Assembly: GCA_029688825.1 (NCBI GenBank)
Contig: JARUKX010000033.1
Span: 1-45,593 of the forward strand
Direction of reading: 5' to 3'
Source: Haloarculaceae archaeon H-GB1-1
GTDB taxonomy: Archaea; Halobacteriota; Halobacteria; Halobacteriales; Haloarculaceae
Length of the DNA stretch: 45,593 nt
Shown here: piece after piece, positions 25,198 to 34,735 of the stretch
How the letters are laid out: the number at the start of each line of letters is the position of its first letter
Numbering within the stretch: position 1 is the first letter of the stretch
Made by a program: the position numbers and the translations under genes
The notes under the pieces: model-generated
What the model was told of the DNA's origin: nothing
Seen by the model: only the letters and a program-made list of their open reading frames with translations
The model's database searches: none

Positions 25198-25947
25198 TCA
25201 AGGGTCCAGGCTCAGCCCGCCGTCGACGCAGAGCCGGGATCCCGTGACGTAGGTCGCGTCCTGGGAGGCGAGGAAGGCGACAGCGTCGGCGATCTCCTCG
25301 GGTTTGCCCATCCGCCCCCAGGGGATGCGCTCGTTCATCCGCTCGATCTCGTCGGGGTCGTCCAGCAGTTCGGCGTTCATCGGCGTCTCGATAGCGCCGG
25401 GCGCGACGCAGTTGACGCTGATGCCGTGTTCGGCGAGCTCCAGCGCCATGTCCTTCGTGAGCATCAACACGCCCGCCTTCGCCGTGTCGTAGTGGATCTT
25501 CTCCGTCCGCGGGAGCACGTCGTGGACGCTGGAGACGTTCACGATGTCTCCTGCAACGTCGCGGTCGATCATCTCGTTCGCGACGCGCTGGCTCAGCAGG
25601 AACTGCCCTTTGAGGTTCACGTCGTGGACGCGATCCCATTCGGCTTCGGGCAGGTCGGTGAACGGGTACACCGTCTCGATACCTGCGTTGTTCACGAGCA
25701 GGTCGATGCGTCCGTACGCGTCGAGCGTGCGGTCGACGAGGTCGTCGACCGCGTCGTGGTCGGCGACGTCGGCCTCGATGGCCGTTGCGTCGCCGCCGTC
25801 CTGCTCGATTTCCACGGCGGTCTCCGTGGCCGCCTCGGCGTCCACGTCGTTGACGACGACGGCGTACTCGTCGGCGAGTCTGCGGGCGATTGCACGGCCG
25901 ATACCGCTTCCCGCGCCGGTGACCAGCGCGACGGCAGGGTCGGACAT
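25198..25947 (-). CDS. SDR-family oxidoreductase
   Basis: 249 aa classical short-chain dehydrogenase. The cofactor motif is TGAGSGIG at 10-17, NNAG at 86-89, the catalytic serine at about 139-140 and Y153-x3-K157. VNDVDAEAA after the second strand (acidic residues) suggests NAD over NADP. ATG 25947 gives the normal start; the frame open to 26022 upstream is divergent intergenic DNA. It converges on the P450 gene with a 21-nt gap. Substrate unknown; functional coupling to the P450 is possible but unproven. Confidence 0.93.
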   Translation of the reverse strand: MSDPAVALVTGAGSGIGRAIARRLADEYAVVVNDVDAEAATETAVEIEQDGGDATAIEADVADHDAVDDLVDRTLDAYGRIDLLVNNAGIETVYPFTDLPEAEWDRVHDVNLKGQFLLSQRVANEMIDRDVAGDIVNVSSVHDVLPRTEKIHYDTAKAGVLMLTKDMALELAEHGISVNCVAPGAIETPMNAELLDDPDEIERMNERIPWGRMGKPEEIADAVAFLASQDATYVTGSRLCVDGGLSLDP

Positions 25948-26131
25948 GCGGGGGGCTACAGCGGGAGGCGGGAATAATCTCACTGTGGTAGATACACACA
26001 ACCACCTACGGTGGCAGCTCATGGCCGAGAGCGGTCACATCGGAGACTCGTCCCTCGCCGCGTCGGGCACCGGGCGGGCGGTGGGGCAACATTTAGGTCG
26101 GTTCCGCCGTCGAAGGAGAGTAAGCGACCCC

Positions 26132-28087
26132 ATGGACGAGTCCGACTCACGCCGAAGAATCGTCGTCAGCAACGGGATGGACCTCGACAAGCGAACGCGA
26201 TACGAGGTCACCAAGCTGATCAGCCGCGACGCCGACGTCGTGCGGCTCTCCATTCTGGGGCCGGTGCTGTGGAACGTGGCCGTCCTCGGACTGCTCGGCA
26301 TCACTGCCATCTCGCTCTACAGTTCGGTCCAGTCGTTGCTCGGTGCGGGCCAGACCCTCCTCGCGAACGTCCGAGCCGTCTCCATCGGCTCGGTCGTCGC
26401 GTTCGTCAGCCACAACGGCCTCCTCGTGTTCGGCGTGCTCGCCGTGCTGGCGGTCATCCACGGCAACCTCGTCAAGGCGGTCGAGGGCATCGTCACGGGC
26501 CTCTACGAGAACGCCGCCGAACTGGTCGGACGCGTCGGCCAACTGCGCGTCCTGTTCAGGTACGACACGTGGCAGAACCACAACTACTGGCACCCGTTCA
26601 CCACGCACCAGTCCGACCGGGACCCGTTGGCTGTCCTCGCGAACAGCGACCTCGACGCCGACGTCAACGGCGTCTACGCCGACGTTCCGTTCTACGAGAA
26701 CGTGTTCGTCGACAGCGTCTACGTCACCTTCGACGACGTGCCGGGCTGGCGAGGTATGGAACTCCACCTGTTCGGCGAGCGCCTCCGCACGCCACGACGA
26801 TACGCCGTGCTGCTTCTGGTCGGTATCGCCGCGCTCTATCAGTTCCGTGACTGGCTCGCCCTCTCGGGAACGCCGGTCGTCCGTCTCGTCCCCTGGGAGG
26901 TCGTCGGCCCGGCAAGTTCGTGGCTCCTCGTGTCCGTCCCGCTGTTCGCGCTCGCCACGAAGCACTTCCGCTTTCACTCGTACTTCTACGGCGACTCCGC
27001 GGGGTTCTCGGAGTACGGGACCCTGCTGAACGAGGACCCGCGTCGAGAGATGCTCGACGACAACTACGACGACGTCTCCCTGCTCGGGAACTCCCTCGCC
27101 GGGTACGGCGTCTTCTACGTGAGCGAGTTCCTGCGGAACGTCGTCGGCACCGACTTCGCCTATCGCATCCGCGACGAGACCGACGGAACGGAGGACGCGG
27201 ACGCCCGTGCCGTCGAGGCGGGGACAGCGGTTCTCGAATCGAGCGCGCCGGGCATGCGACCGGACGCCGACACCGTCGACGTCGAACTCTGCGGGGTCCG
27301 ATACCTCCGCATCGACGACGAATACGACAGCCGCATCGAATCGCGCTGGTGGCCGTTCGGCGACCGCGACGACTCGGAGCGGGCCCGCCTGGACGTTGCG
27401 GGGCGCGAGCGAGGGATTCGACTGCCGGTGAAGAAGTTCGTCAGCGTCCCGTCACCGATCACCGCCGACGAGAACCTCGCCGCCCGCGGCGAGTTCCCAG
27501 TGTACTTCGACGAGGACTGGGCGGACGACGAGGTCCACTACCTCCTGCTCGGCGGGGCCGAACACCAGCAGGGAATCAGCAAGCTCGTCAGGGCGCTGAA
27601 AGACCAGGGCTACCGGAACGTCGACCTGCTGGAGAACACCTTCGCGGGGAGCGAGGACTTCAAGTTCACCTCGGAGTACTTCGTCTCCTCGGTCATCGCA
27701 GGCGACCAGCCGTTCCGCGGCGACGAATCGTTCATCCTCTTCCGACACGACCTGTCCGCCGACGGCGAGCCCGACCGGTACGTGTACGTCCTCGTCGGGA
27801 TGAGCGCGCTGGCCACGAAGATGGGCTTTCTCTACTGGCTGGACAGCTACCCCACGTTCGACGACATCGACGACGACACGATATACCACGTCGAGTACGA
27901 CATGGAAGGCGACGCGGCGGCCCTCGACGAGGGCTACTTCTACCAGCACACGGACTGGTGTGCCGCCGAGAGCGACCGCGACCTGCACTTCGAGTGGCGC
28001 GGAACGGTCGACGGCGACGCGACCACCGAGGCCAGCGAAGACGAACTCGGCTTCGACCACGTCGCGGTCGAAGTGAGATACGAGTAG
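26132..28087 (+). CDS. Unrecognised four-TM protein with large soluble C-terminal domain
   Basis: 651 aa; I do not recognise the family. Two hydrophobic spans lie near 44-64 and 95-117, a soluble segment of about 100 residues (WQNHNYWHPFTTHQSDRDPL, then VYADVPFYENVFVDSVYVTF), then two spans near 223-238 and 261-276, then about 370 soluble residues. The C-terminal part has HYLLLGGAEHQQGISKLVRA and EDFKFTSEYFVSSVIAGDQP, which look like conserved motifs, and a Tyr/Asp-rich end. No enzyme motif is seen. ATG 26132 follows a TATA-like aacatttagg near 26088-26098 and a ggagag 13 nt upstream. The Nudix-like gene starts 18 nt downstream, so the two form one unit. A membrane effector or sensor is inference only. 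Confidence 0.7.
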   Translation: MDESDSRRRIVVSNGMDLDKRTRYEVTKLISRDADVVRLSILGPVLWNVAVLGLLGITAISLYSSVQSLLGAGQTLLANVRAVSIGSVVAFVSHNGLLVFGVLAVLAVIHGNLVKAVEGIVTGLYENAAELVGRVGQLRVLFRYDTWQNHNYWHPFTTHQSDRDPLAVLANSDLDADVNGVYADVPFYENVFVDSVYVTFDDVPGWRGMELHLFGERLRTPRRYAVLLLVGIAALYQFRDWLALSGTPVVRLVPWEVVGPASSWLLVSVPLFALATKHFRFHSYFYGDSAGFSEYGTLLNEDPRREMLDDNYDDVSLLGNSLAGYGVFYVSEFLRNVVGTDFAYRIRDETDGTEDADARAVEAGTAVLESSAPGMRPDADTVDVELCGVRYLRIDDEYDSRIESRWWPFGDRDDSERARLDVAGRERGIRLPVKKFVSVPSPITADENLAARGEFPVYFDEDWADDEVHYLLLGGAEHQQGISKLVRALKDQGYRNVDLLENTFAGSEDFKFTSEYFVSSVIAGDQPFRGDESFILFRHDLSADGEPDRYVYVLVGMSALATKMGFLYWLDSYPTFDDIDDDTIYHVEYDMEGDAAALDEGYFYQHTDWCAAESDRDLHFEWRGTVDGDATTEASEDELGFDHVAVEVRYE

Positions 28088-28105
28088 TTTCATCCCAGAA
28101 GCCCA

Positions 28106-28921
28106 ATGGACGACCACCGAATGTCCCACACCTCCAGGATGAATCGTCGTATCCCGCCCGACAGGGCCGACGAGCTGTTCTTCTACGCAAAGCGAGTGGT
28201 TGCCGACGACGAGGGCTGGCGGATCGACGTCGACCCGGCGCACTGCCTGACCGGCTACGCCGACGAGGTCGACGTCGCGTATCCACTCCGCGAGTTGGGC
28301 GTCGACGAGAGACGAATCGCGAACGGACGAACCGTCTACGAGGGGCGGATTCCCTTCTCCGCAGGCGTCGTCCTCCTCGTCGAGGGTACGTTCGTCATGC
28401 TGTATCGAGACGCGGACGCGCCGTCCGACCCCTGCAAGTGGACCTCACCAGCAGGTCGCTGTGACCACGATCCGACGCAGACGGCCTACCGTGAGCTGTA
28501 CGAGGAACTCCTGGTTCGCGCCAACGGGCGACCGGCAGTCGTGGAGGTCGGTGACGAGTCCGCCGTCGCACGCTACGAGACGACGCTCCGCGAACGCGGG
28601 TTCGACCACCCGAGAGAGCAGTGGCTTCGCCTGCCCGCGTCGGTTCCCGACCGCTACGACTCGCTGCACGTCCCCGTCGAAACCCACTACGGTGACGAGC
28701 GACACGTCGGTCGGTTCTGGCCGTACTGGGACGACGCGAAGGAGACGCTGGAGCTTCGGACGATTCTGGAGATTCAGCGTCCAGGTGACGGACCGTCACT
28801 CTCGTTTTCCGACCCGGAGTACGGTCGGCGCGTCGAGCAGTTCACGCTCGACGACCTCCTGTCGCTCTCGTCGGACGAACTCGTTCCGGCGAACGCGGCA
28901 CTCCGCGAGGAGATCAGCTGA
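28106..28921 (+). CDS. Nudix-like protein with degenerate Nudix box
   Basis: 271 aa. The core has FSAGVVLLVEGTFVMLYRDA, then SPAGRCDHDPTQTAYRELYE, then ELL. This matches the Nudix box (G-x5-E-x7-REUxEExGU) at G117 and R129-E130-L131-x-E133-E134, but it is two residues shorter and lacks the first glutamate. The metal-binding REL-x-EE is intact, so binding or hydrolysis of a nucleoside diphosphate-linked ligand remains possible. The first 80 residues form a separate N-terminal segment. Start could also be ATG 28121 or 28139. It follows the four-TM gene by 18 nt and ends 13 nt before the convergent ABC permease gene. Confidence 0.75.
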   Translation: MDDHRMSHTSRMNRRIPPDRADELFFYAKRVVADDEGWRIDVDPAHCLTGYADEVDVAYPLRELGVDERRIANGRTVYEGRIPFSAGVVLLVEGTFVMLYRDADAPSDPCKWTSPAGRCDHDPTQTAYRELYEELLVRANGRPAVVEVGDESAVARYETTLRERGFDHPREQWLRLPASVPDRYDSLHVPVETHYGDERHVGRFWPYWDDAKETLELRTILEIQRPGDGPSLSFSDPEYGRRVEQFTLDDLLSLSSDELVPANAALREEIS

Positions 28922-28934
28922 AGGCGACGGCCCG

Positions 28935-29861
28935 CTAGAGGTCCGCCGCCTGGAAGACGACGTACCCGAGCGCGACCGGGACGACGAGCCAGGCGAGGAG
29001 GATGGCCAGCGCCATGCCGTCGCCGAGGTAGAACGGCAGTGATCCCTTGAGCTGCTGGGCGACGATCTGCCCCATCAGCCCGCTGAACATCCGTGCGCGG
29101 GCCACGTACGTCTCCGTCCCGAGCGCGGAGGTCAACAGCGTCTGGTAGGCTTGCGTGGGATTGAGCAGTTTGAGGAACAGGGTGACGTGGAGCTGGGTGT
29201 CCGTCGCGATGCCCGCGTGGTCTTTGAGGAGTTGCCCGACGCCGCGGGCGAAGGAGTTCCAGAACAGGTAGAAGTAGACGAACAGCCCGACGGTCCCGAC
29301 CATGGAGCGACGGCTCGTCGAGGTGGCCGCGGAGACGCCCACCGACAGCCCGACGAAGGCGACGCCGAGCAGCATCGTCAGGAGCGCGAACGTGACGAAG
29401 CCGCCGGCTTTGAACGCGATCTGGGTCGGCAGGACGACCGCCATCGTGATGAGCATCCCGACGGCGATGGGGACGGCGACGACGCCGCTCCGTCCCACGA
29501 CCTTCCCGACGACGACGTCCGCTCTGGTGTGGGGAAGGGACAGCAGGAGCTTCAGCGACCCCTTCTCTCGCTCGCGCGTGATGGCCGCGTACGCGACGGC
29601 GATGGCGATGATGGGCACCAGCGCCGACGCGAGTCGCGAGGTCTGCTGGGCGAGCAGGTTCGTCGTCACCTGCTGGCCGGTCTGGGACTGGATGAACTGG
29701 CCGATGTCGAAGTACTGTGCGAGCGCCGCCGGCAGCGCGAACACGCTGACGAACAGCACTGAGAGGATCCACAGCACCTTCGAGCGGATGGTGTCGGCGA
29801 ACTCCTTGCGGGCGATGACGAGCCAGCGGCCGTCGGTCAGTCCTTCGATGTCGGAGCTCAT
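28935..29861 (-). CDS. ABC-2 type transporter permease
   Basis: 308 aa with about six membrane spans (near 30-50, 80-100, 123-145, 155-180, 190-210 and 280-303). The region AYAAITREREKGSLKLLLSL followed by PHTRADVV is the conserved ABC-2 elbow-helix motif. It starts MSSDIEGLTDGRWLVIARKE. It overlaps its ATPase gene by 4 nt (29858-29861), forming a complete two-gene exporter; the substrate is unknown (NatA/NatB-like or drug). Confidence 0.93.
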   Translation of the reverse strand: MSSDIEGLTDGRWLVIARKEFADTIRSKVLWILSVLFVSVFALPAALAQYFDIGQFIQSQTGQQVTTNLLAQQTSRLASALVPIIAIAVAYAAITREREKGSLKLLLSLPHTRADVVVGKVVGRSGVVAVPIAVGMLITMAVVLPTQIAFKAGGFVTFALLTMLLGVAFVGLSVGVSAATSTSRRSMVGTVGLFVYFYLFWNSFARGVGQLLKDHAGIATDTQLHVTLFLKLLNPTQAYQTLLTSALGTETYVARARMFSGLMGQIVAQQLKGSLPFYLGDGMALAILLAWLVVPVALGYVVFQAADL

Positions 29862-30793
29862 GCGTCCACCTCCGCGCCGGGTTCGTGGCCGTCGCCCGTG
29901 TAGGCGGCGAAGAGGTCCTCCAGCGACGCCTCCTCGGTCGAGAAGTCCGTCACCTCGACGCCCGAGTTCTCCAGCGCGGAGAGGACGGCCGTCTTCCCCG
30001 CGTCGTCGACGGCCACCGAGAGGTGGTCGTCGTTCGCGGTCACCGAGGCGACGCCGTCGAGCGAACGAACGGCGTCGACCGCGTCGTCGGTCAGTCCCGC
30101 CGTCGTGACGTCGAGAGTCGCGCTCAGGTCCGCCGCCGAGCGCAGTCCCTCCACGCTGTCGACGGCGATCATCTCGCCCTCACCGAGGATGCCGACGCGG
30201 TCACAGACGGCCTCGACCTGCCCCAGGATGTGACTGGAGAAGAAGACCGTCGCGCCGCGTTCGCTCTCCTCGCGGACGACCTCGCGCATCATGCGCGCCC
30301 CGTTGGGGTCCAGCCCCGTCGACGGTTCGTCGAGGACGAGCAGGTCGGGTTCGTCGACGAGCGCCATCCCGAGGACGAGCCGCTGTTTCATCCCCTTCGA
30401 GTAGTCGCCGGCGCGCCGGTCACCGTCGCCCCCCTCGAGCCCGACGCGCTGGAGGATCTCTTCCGGGTCGTCGTCGGCGTCCTTCGAGTCGATGACGAAC
30501 TCCAGGTGCTTGCGGCCGGTCAGCCGGTCGTAGACGTCGTAGCCTTCCGGGAGGACCCCCGTTCGCTCCCGGATAGCCTGTGAGTGTTCGTTCACGTCCA
30601 TGCCGAAGATGCGGGCGCGACCGGCGGTCGGCCGCACGAAGTCGAGCAGGATGTTGATCGTGGTCGATTTCCCCGCCCCGTTCGGGCCGAGAAACCCGAA
30701 CACCTCCCCGGACTCCACCGTGAAGGAGACGTTCTGGAGGGCGGTGACGTCACCGAAGCGTTTGGTGACGCCGTCGAGTTCGATGGCAGCCAT
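29858..30793 (-). CDS. ABC transporter ATP-binding protein
   Basis: 311 aa. Walker A is GPNGAGKS at 36-43, the signature is YSKGMKQRL and Walker B is LVLDEPSTGLDP, followed by HIL. The C-terminal 80 residues form the extra domain common to CcmA/NatA-type ATPases. Promoter and start are at the divergent side facing 30859. It is translated with the permease through an ATGA overlap. Confidence 0.95.
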   Translation of the reverse strand: MAAIELDGVTKRFGDVTALQNVSFTVESGEVFGFLGPNGAGKSTTINILLDFVRPTAGRARIFGMDVNEHSQAIRERTGVLPEGYDVYDRLTGRKHLEFVIDSKDADDDPEEILQRVGLEGGDGDRRAGDYSKGMKQRLVLGMALVDEPDLLVLDEPSTGLDPNGARMMREVVREESERGATVFFSSHILGQVEAVCDRVGILGEGEMIAVDSVEGLRSAADLSATLDVTTAGLTDDAVDAVRSLDGVASVTANDDHLSVAVDDAGKTAVLSALENSGVEVTDFSTEEASLEDLFAAYTGDGHEPGAEVDA

Positions 30794-30858
30794 AGTCGCC
30801 GGTTGTGCCCGCTTCCCTCATAGTCTTTCTCTCCGCGAGCGGCGCGAGGCCCGAAGTT

Positions 30859-31113
30859 TTATACGTCGTCGCTCGGCTCGTATTTTCTCGCCATTCGCTC
30901 GGCCTCCGCGGCGTACCGCTCGCGCGTCTCTGCGTCCTCGACCGCGTTCAGGTCGTCGTCGTCGATTTCGCGCGCGGCCGTCACGCTCGTCTTCTGCAGG
31001 AGGGCGCTGGAGAGCTGCCGGTGATGCGCTCGCTCGCCGTCCGGGGTGGCGTACACGAGCGTCACGAGGTCCTCGTCCCAGTAGTCGCGTTCGACCAGCC
31101 AACACCGTACCAT
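30859..31113 (-). CDS. Small haloarchaeal protein of unknown function
   Basis: 84 aa starting MVRCWLVERDYWDEDLVTLV followed by YATPDGERAHHR. The MxRCWLVER and YATPDGER motifs recur in haloarchaeal proteins from memory, but I know no function. The C-terminus is acidic (RERYAAEAERMARKYEPSDD). ATG 31113 is chosen because a TATA-like catatgcc (31138-31145 region, minus strand) lies 25-32 nt upstream; the open frame to 31230 would place that box inside the gene. Confidence 0.72.
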   Translation of the reverse strand: MVRCWLVERDYWDEDLVTLVYATPDGERAHHRQLSSALLQKTSVTAAREIDDDDLNAVEDAETRERYAAEAERMARKYEPSDDV

Positions 31114-31137
31114 ACCCGTCGGTTCCGGCGCGGGCGG

Positions 31138-31145
31138 CATATGGG
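31138..31145 (-). promoter_or_regulatory. TATA-like box deciding the start at 31113
   Basis: CCCATATG on the minus strand, 25-32 nt before ATG 31113. Its inner ATG would otherwise look like an alternative start codon (31140). Confidence 0.5.
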
Positions 31146-31236
31146 CGACGATTGGCTCTCCGCGTTCGGCGTCGACCGCCGGCCTCCACGGCGACGCGGG
31201 GATAGATTCATTGGGTCGGTCGACAGACACAGTTTC

Positions 31237-31920
31237 ATGGCAAACCTTACCGAGGGTGTCGGGGGACTCCTCGGAGGGGGGCGCGAGACGACGTGGAACG
31301 GTGACGTCGAGGAGTTACTGTACGACGGCGAGTCCATCGAGCGAACGGTCGGTATCGGGACGGGAGAGGTGGTCGTGACGAGCCACCGCGTGTTGACGTT
31401 CACGCCCGACGCCGACGGCGAGCACTTCCGGCAGGTCGACCGGCCGAACGTCGTCGGCGTCGGACTGAGCCACGACGGGAACGCTGGCCTGCTGGAGCGG
31501 GGCGTGAAGTGGGGGCTCATCGGCGTCATCCTCACCGGGGCGGGCCAGGTCGTCAGCCTCGATGGCCTCGTTTCCGACATCAGCTTCGGGTCGGGTGCGG
31601 GCGCGGTCGGTCTCGGCGGCATTCTGGGCCTGCTGCAGACGATGCTCGACCTGATCGCCCGGCTGGACGAGTTCATGACCATCGCGGGCGCGCTGACGGT
31701 CATCGTCGCCATGGGCGTGCTCGGCCTGTACATGACGACGCGCGACCGCGTCCTGCGGATCGAACTCGCCGGGCAGGAGGACCTGCTCGTACCCGTGGCG
31801 TCGGACGTCGACGAGGGCGTCGTCGAGCGACTCGAAGCGGCGCTGACCGCATCGCCTGACGGCAACTTGAAATCCGACGACCCGCTAGGGTCGCCCGATG
31901 GAACGGACGGCGGTACGTGA
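31237..31920 (+). CDS. Membrane protein with PH-like domain
   Basis: 227 aa. Residues about 20-80 have a PH/GRAM-like pattern ([20 protein letters not shown], then [14 protein letters not shown] and [12 protein letters not shown]). Two hydrophobic spans follow, near 92-108 and 148-167, then [17 protein letters not shown] completes the PH-like part after the membrane hairpin. A lipid-binding or anchoring role is likely. The C-terminus overlaps uvrC by 23 nt, so the pair is co-transcribed, but no functional link to repair is evident. Confidence 0.75.
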   Translation: MANLTEGVGGLLGGGRETTWNGDVEELLYDGESIERTVGIGTGEVVVTSHRVLTFTPDADGEHFRQVDRPNVVGVGLSHDGNAGLLERGVKWGLIGVILTGAGQVVSLDGLVSDISFGSGAGAVGLGGILGLLQTMLDLIARLDEFMTIAGALTVIVAMGVLGLYMTTRDRVLRIELAGQEDLLVPVASDVDEGVVERLEAALTASPDGNLKSDDPLGSPDGTDGGT

Positions 31921-33658
31921 GCGGGCGTCTGAGCTACCGAGCGAGCCCGGGGTCTACCAGTTTCTGCAGTACGACGGCGACGGGCAGCGCGTGCTGTACG
32001 TCGGCAAGGCCGTCGACGTCAGGGCGCGGGTGCGGTCGTACGCCGACCCGCGGAGCCAGCGCATCCGGAACATGGTCGCCCGCGCGGACGCCATCGACTT
32101 CGCGGTCACCGACACCGAGACGCAGGCGCTCCTGCTCGAAGCGAACCTCATCAAGCGCCACCGACCGCGGTACAACGTCCGGCTGAAGGACGACAAGTCG
32201 TACCCGCTCGTCCAGCTAACCGACCACGAGTTCCCGCGCATCGAGGTCACGCGCGACCCCGCCGAGGCCGCGACTGTGTACGGTCCGTTCACGAGCAAGC
32301 GCACCGTCGAGACCGTCGTGAAGGCGCTCCGGGAGACCTACGGCGTGCGCGGCTGTTCCGACCACAAGTACGCGAACCGAGACCGGCCGTGTCTCGACCA
32401 CGACATCGGCCTCTGTACCGCGCCCTGCACGGACGAGATCGAGCAGGCGGAGTACGTCGCCGACGTCGAGGCCGTCGAGCGGTTCTTCGAGGGTGAGACC
32501 GGCGTCCTCGCCGACCCGCTGCGGCGGGAGATGGAGCGCGCCTCCCAGCAGCGGGAGTTCGAACGCGCCGCGAACCTCCGGGACCGGCTCGAAGCCGTCG
32601 AGGCGTTCCACGGAAGCGCCAGCGAGGCCGTCCGGCACGAATCCGACGAGCGGACCGTGGACGTGCTCGCCGCCGCGGTCGAGGGGACCAGCGCCACCGT
32701 CGCACGCCTGCACAGCGAGGCCGGCAAGCTCGTCGAGCGCGACCGTCATCGCCTCGACGTGCCCGAAGGCGAGGGTCCCGGCGCGGTCCTCGCCGCGTTC
32801 GTCAGCCAGTACTACGCCGAGCGGACGCTCCCCGACGCCATCTTGCTGTCCGACCACCCCGAGCGGACCAGCGACGAGGACGCCGCGGACGTGACGGAGT
32901 GGCTGGAGGGCGAGGGCGTCGACCTCCGGGTCCCCGGTGCGGGCCGGGAGTCGAAACTCGTCGACCTCGCGCTGAAGAACGCCCGCGGCCACCACCGCGA
33001 GCGCGACGAATGCGCCGCCCTCGCCGACGCGCTGGGACTCGACAGCGCCGAGCGCATCGAGGGGTTCGACGTGAGCCACGCCCACGGGAAGTCCGTCGTC
33101 GGCAGCGACGTCGCCTTCGTCGGCGGCGACCCCGAGACCGGCCACTACCGCCGGAAGAAGCTCACCGACGAGAACGACGACTACGCCAACATGCGGGCGC
33201 TGATTCGCTGGCGCGCCGAGCGAGCCGTCGAGGGCCGCGACGACCGCCCCGACCCCGACCTCCTGCTCATCGACGGCGGCGAAGGCCAACTGAACGCCGC
33301 CCGCGAGGCCCTCGACGCGGTCGGCTGGGACGTCCCCGCAGTCGGCCTCGCGAAGGCCGAAGAACTGGTCGTCACCCCCGACGGCACCTTCGACTGGCCC
33401 GACGACGCCGAACACCTCCACCTCCTCCAGCGCGTCCGCGACGAAGCCCACCGCTTCGCGGTGAAGTACCACCAGACCATCCGCGACGACGTCTCGACCG
33501 CGCTCGACGGCATCGACGGCGTCGGCCCCGAGACGCGAAAGCGGCTCCTCCGACGGTTCGGCAGCGTCGAGAACGTCCGCGCCGCCGCCGTCGGCGAGCT
33601 ACAGGAGGTCGACGGCGTCGGGTCGAAGACCGCCGAGACCATCGCACGGCGGTTGTGA
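31898..33658 (+). CDS. uvrC: Excinuclease ABC subunit C (UvrC)
   Basis: 586 aa. The N-terminal GIY-YIG nuclease domain has GVY at 18-20 and LYVG at 33-36. A cysteine-rich region follows ([20 protein letters not shown], then LCTAPC), then the UVR motif ([20 protein letters not shown]), the RNase H-like second nuclease domain ([20 protein letters not shown]) and C-terminal helix-hairpin-helix repeats ([22 protein letters not shown]). UvrC makes both incisions in bacterial-type nucleotide excision repair; haloarchaea use UvrABC. uvrA and uvrB are not in the window. ATG 31898 overlaps the upstream gene by 23 nt. Confidence 0.97.
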   Translation: MERTAVRERASELPSEPGVYQFLQYDGDGQRVLYVGKAVDVRARVRSYADPRSQRIRNMVARADAIDFAVTDTETQALLLEANLIKRHRPRYNVRLKDDKSYPLVQLTDHEFPRIEVTRDPAEAATVYGPFTSKRTVETVVKALRETYGVRGCSDHKYANRDRPCLDHDIGLCTAPCTDEIEQAEYVADVEAVERFFEGETGVLADPLRREMERASQQREFERAANLRDRLEAVEAFHGSASEAVRHESDERTVDVLAAAVEGTSATVARLHSEAGKLVERDRHRLDVPEGEGPGAVLAAFVSQYYAERTLPDAILLSDHPERTSDEDAADVTEWLEGEGVDLRVPGAGRESKLVDLALKNARGHHRERDECAALADALGLDSAERIEGFDVSHAHGKSVVGSDVAFVGGDPETGHYRRKKLTDENDDYANMRALIRWRAERAVEGRDDRPDPDLLLIDGGEGQLNAAREALDAVGWDVPAVGLAKAEELVVTPDGTFDWPDDAEHLHLLQRVRDEAHRFAVKYHQTIRDDVSTALDGIDGVGPETRKRLLRRFGSVENVRAAAVGELQEVDGVGSKTAETIARRL

Positions 33659-33674
33659 ATCGGGGCCGATCGCC

Positions 33675-34655
33675 TCACAGCCGCTCGGCGATGTCCTCGG
33701 CGAAGTACGTCAGAATCAGGTCCGCACCGGCGCGCTTGATGGAGAGGAGCGACTCGTAGGCGACCTCCTCCAGATTCAGCCAGCCCTTGTCGGCGGCGGC
33801 GTGGAGCATGGCGTACTCGCCGGAGACGTTGTAGGCCGCGATTGGGTGGTCGAAGGTCTCCCGCAGGTCGGCGACGATGTCGAGGTAGGGGAGCGCGGGC
33901 TTGACCATCAGCACGTCCGCGCCCTGTTCGACGTCGAGTTCGACCTCGCGCATCGCTTCGCGCCGGTTCGCGGGGTCCATCTGGTAGTGTCGGCGGTCGC
34001 CGAACGACGGCGCGCCGTCGGCGGCGTCGCGGAAGGGGCCGTAGAACGACGACTCGTACTTCGCGGCGTAGGACATGATGGGCACGTCGGTGTAGCCGGC
34101 TCCGTCGAGCGACTCACGAATCGTGCCGACCATGCCGTCCATCATGCCGCTGGGGGCGACCATGTCCGCGCCGGCCTCGGCGTGGGAGACGGCGGTCTTC
34201 CCCAGGAGGTCGAGCGTCAGGTCGTTCTGGACGGTGAGTCGCGGGTCGGTCTCGGCACCAGGTTCGAGGACGCCGCAGTGGCCGTGGTCGGTGTACTCGC
34301 AGAGACAGACGTCCGTGATGACGTACGCGTCGGTCTCGGAGGTTATCTCTCGGACTGCGTCCTGCACGACGCCGTCGTCGGCCCAGGCGCGTGAGCCCTC
34401 GGCGTCCTTCGACTCGGGGATGCCGAAGACGATGACCGCCTCGACGCCGGTCTCCATGATCTCCTCGACGCGGTCGGCGGCCTCCTCGAGCGGCACCCGC
34501 TCGTGGCCGGGCATCGTCTCGATGGGCACGCGCTCGTCGGTGGTCGCGTCGACGAACACCGGGGCGATGAGGTCGCTCGCAGCCACCTCGGTCTCGCTGA
34601 CCAGCGACCGGACGCCGTCACCGCGGAGTCTGCGTGGTCGGCGTGTCAGGTCCAT
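33675..34655 (-). CDS. hemB: Delta-aminolevulinic acid dehydratase (porphobilinogen synthase)
   Basis: 326 aa. HemB joins two ALA molecules to porphobilinogen in heme/corrinoid synthesis. The zinc cysteines C117, C119 and C127 are in DVCLCEYTDHGHC. Schiff-base lysines K200 (MSYAAKYESSFYGPF) and K253 (LMVKPALPYLDI) are present. It is the zinc-dependent type. The start MDLTRRPRRLRGD is normal. It is convergent with uvrC across a 16-nt gap. Confidence 0.97.
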   Translation of the reverse strand: MDLTRRPRRLRGDGVRSLVSETEVAASDLIAPVFVDATTDERVPIETMPGHERVPLEEAADRVEEIMETGVEAVIVFGIPESKDAEGSRAWADDGVVQDAVREITSETDAYVITDVCLCEYTDHGHCGVLEPGAETDPRLTVQNDLTLDLLGKTAVSHAEAGADMVAPSGMMDGMVGTIRESLDGAGYTDVPIMSYAAKYESSFYGPFRDAADGAPSFGDRRHYQMDPANRREAMREVELDVEQGADVLMVKPALPYLDIVADLRETFDHPIAAYNVSGEYAMLHAAADKGWLNLEEVAYESLLSIKRAGADLILTYFAEDIAERL

Positions 34656-34735
34656 GCAGGCACGTCCGCACGGACGCGCAAAGTGGTATCGCTTCCGAAG
34701 GGATTTATCGCTCGCTGGCGTTGCACCGAGTAGCG

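Noticed and set aside
25544-26131. Extended N-terminus of the four-TM protein reaching back to 25544
   Set aside because: It would run antisense through the SDR gene and the divergent promoter region.
31114-31230. Longer N-terminus for the small protein ending at 30859
   Set aside because: A TATA-like box at 31138-31145 would lie inside the extended gene, and the MVRCWLVER start fits the family.
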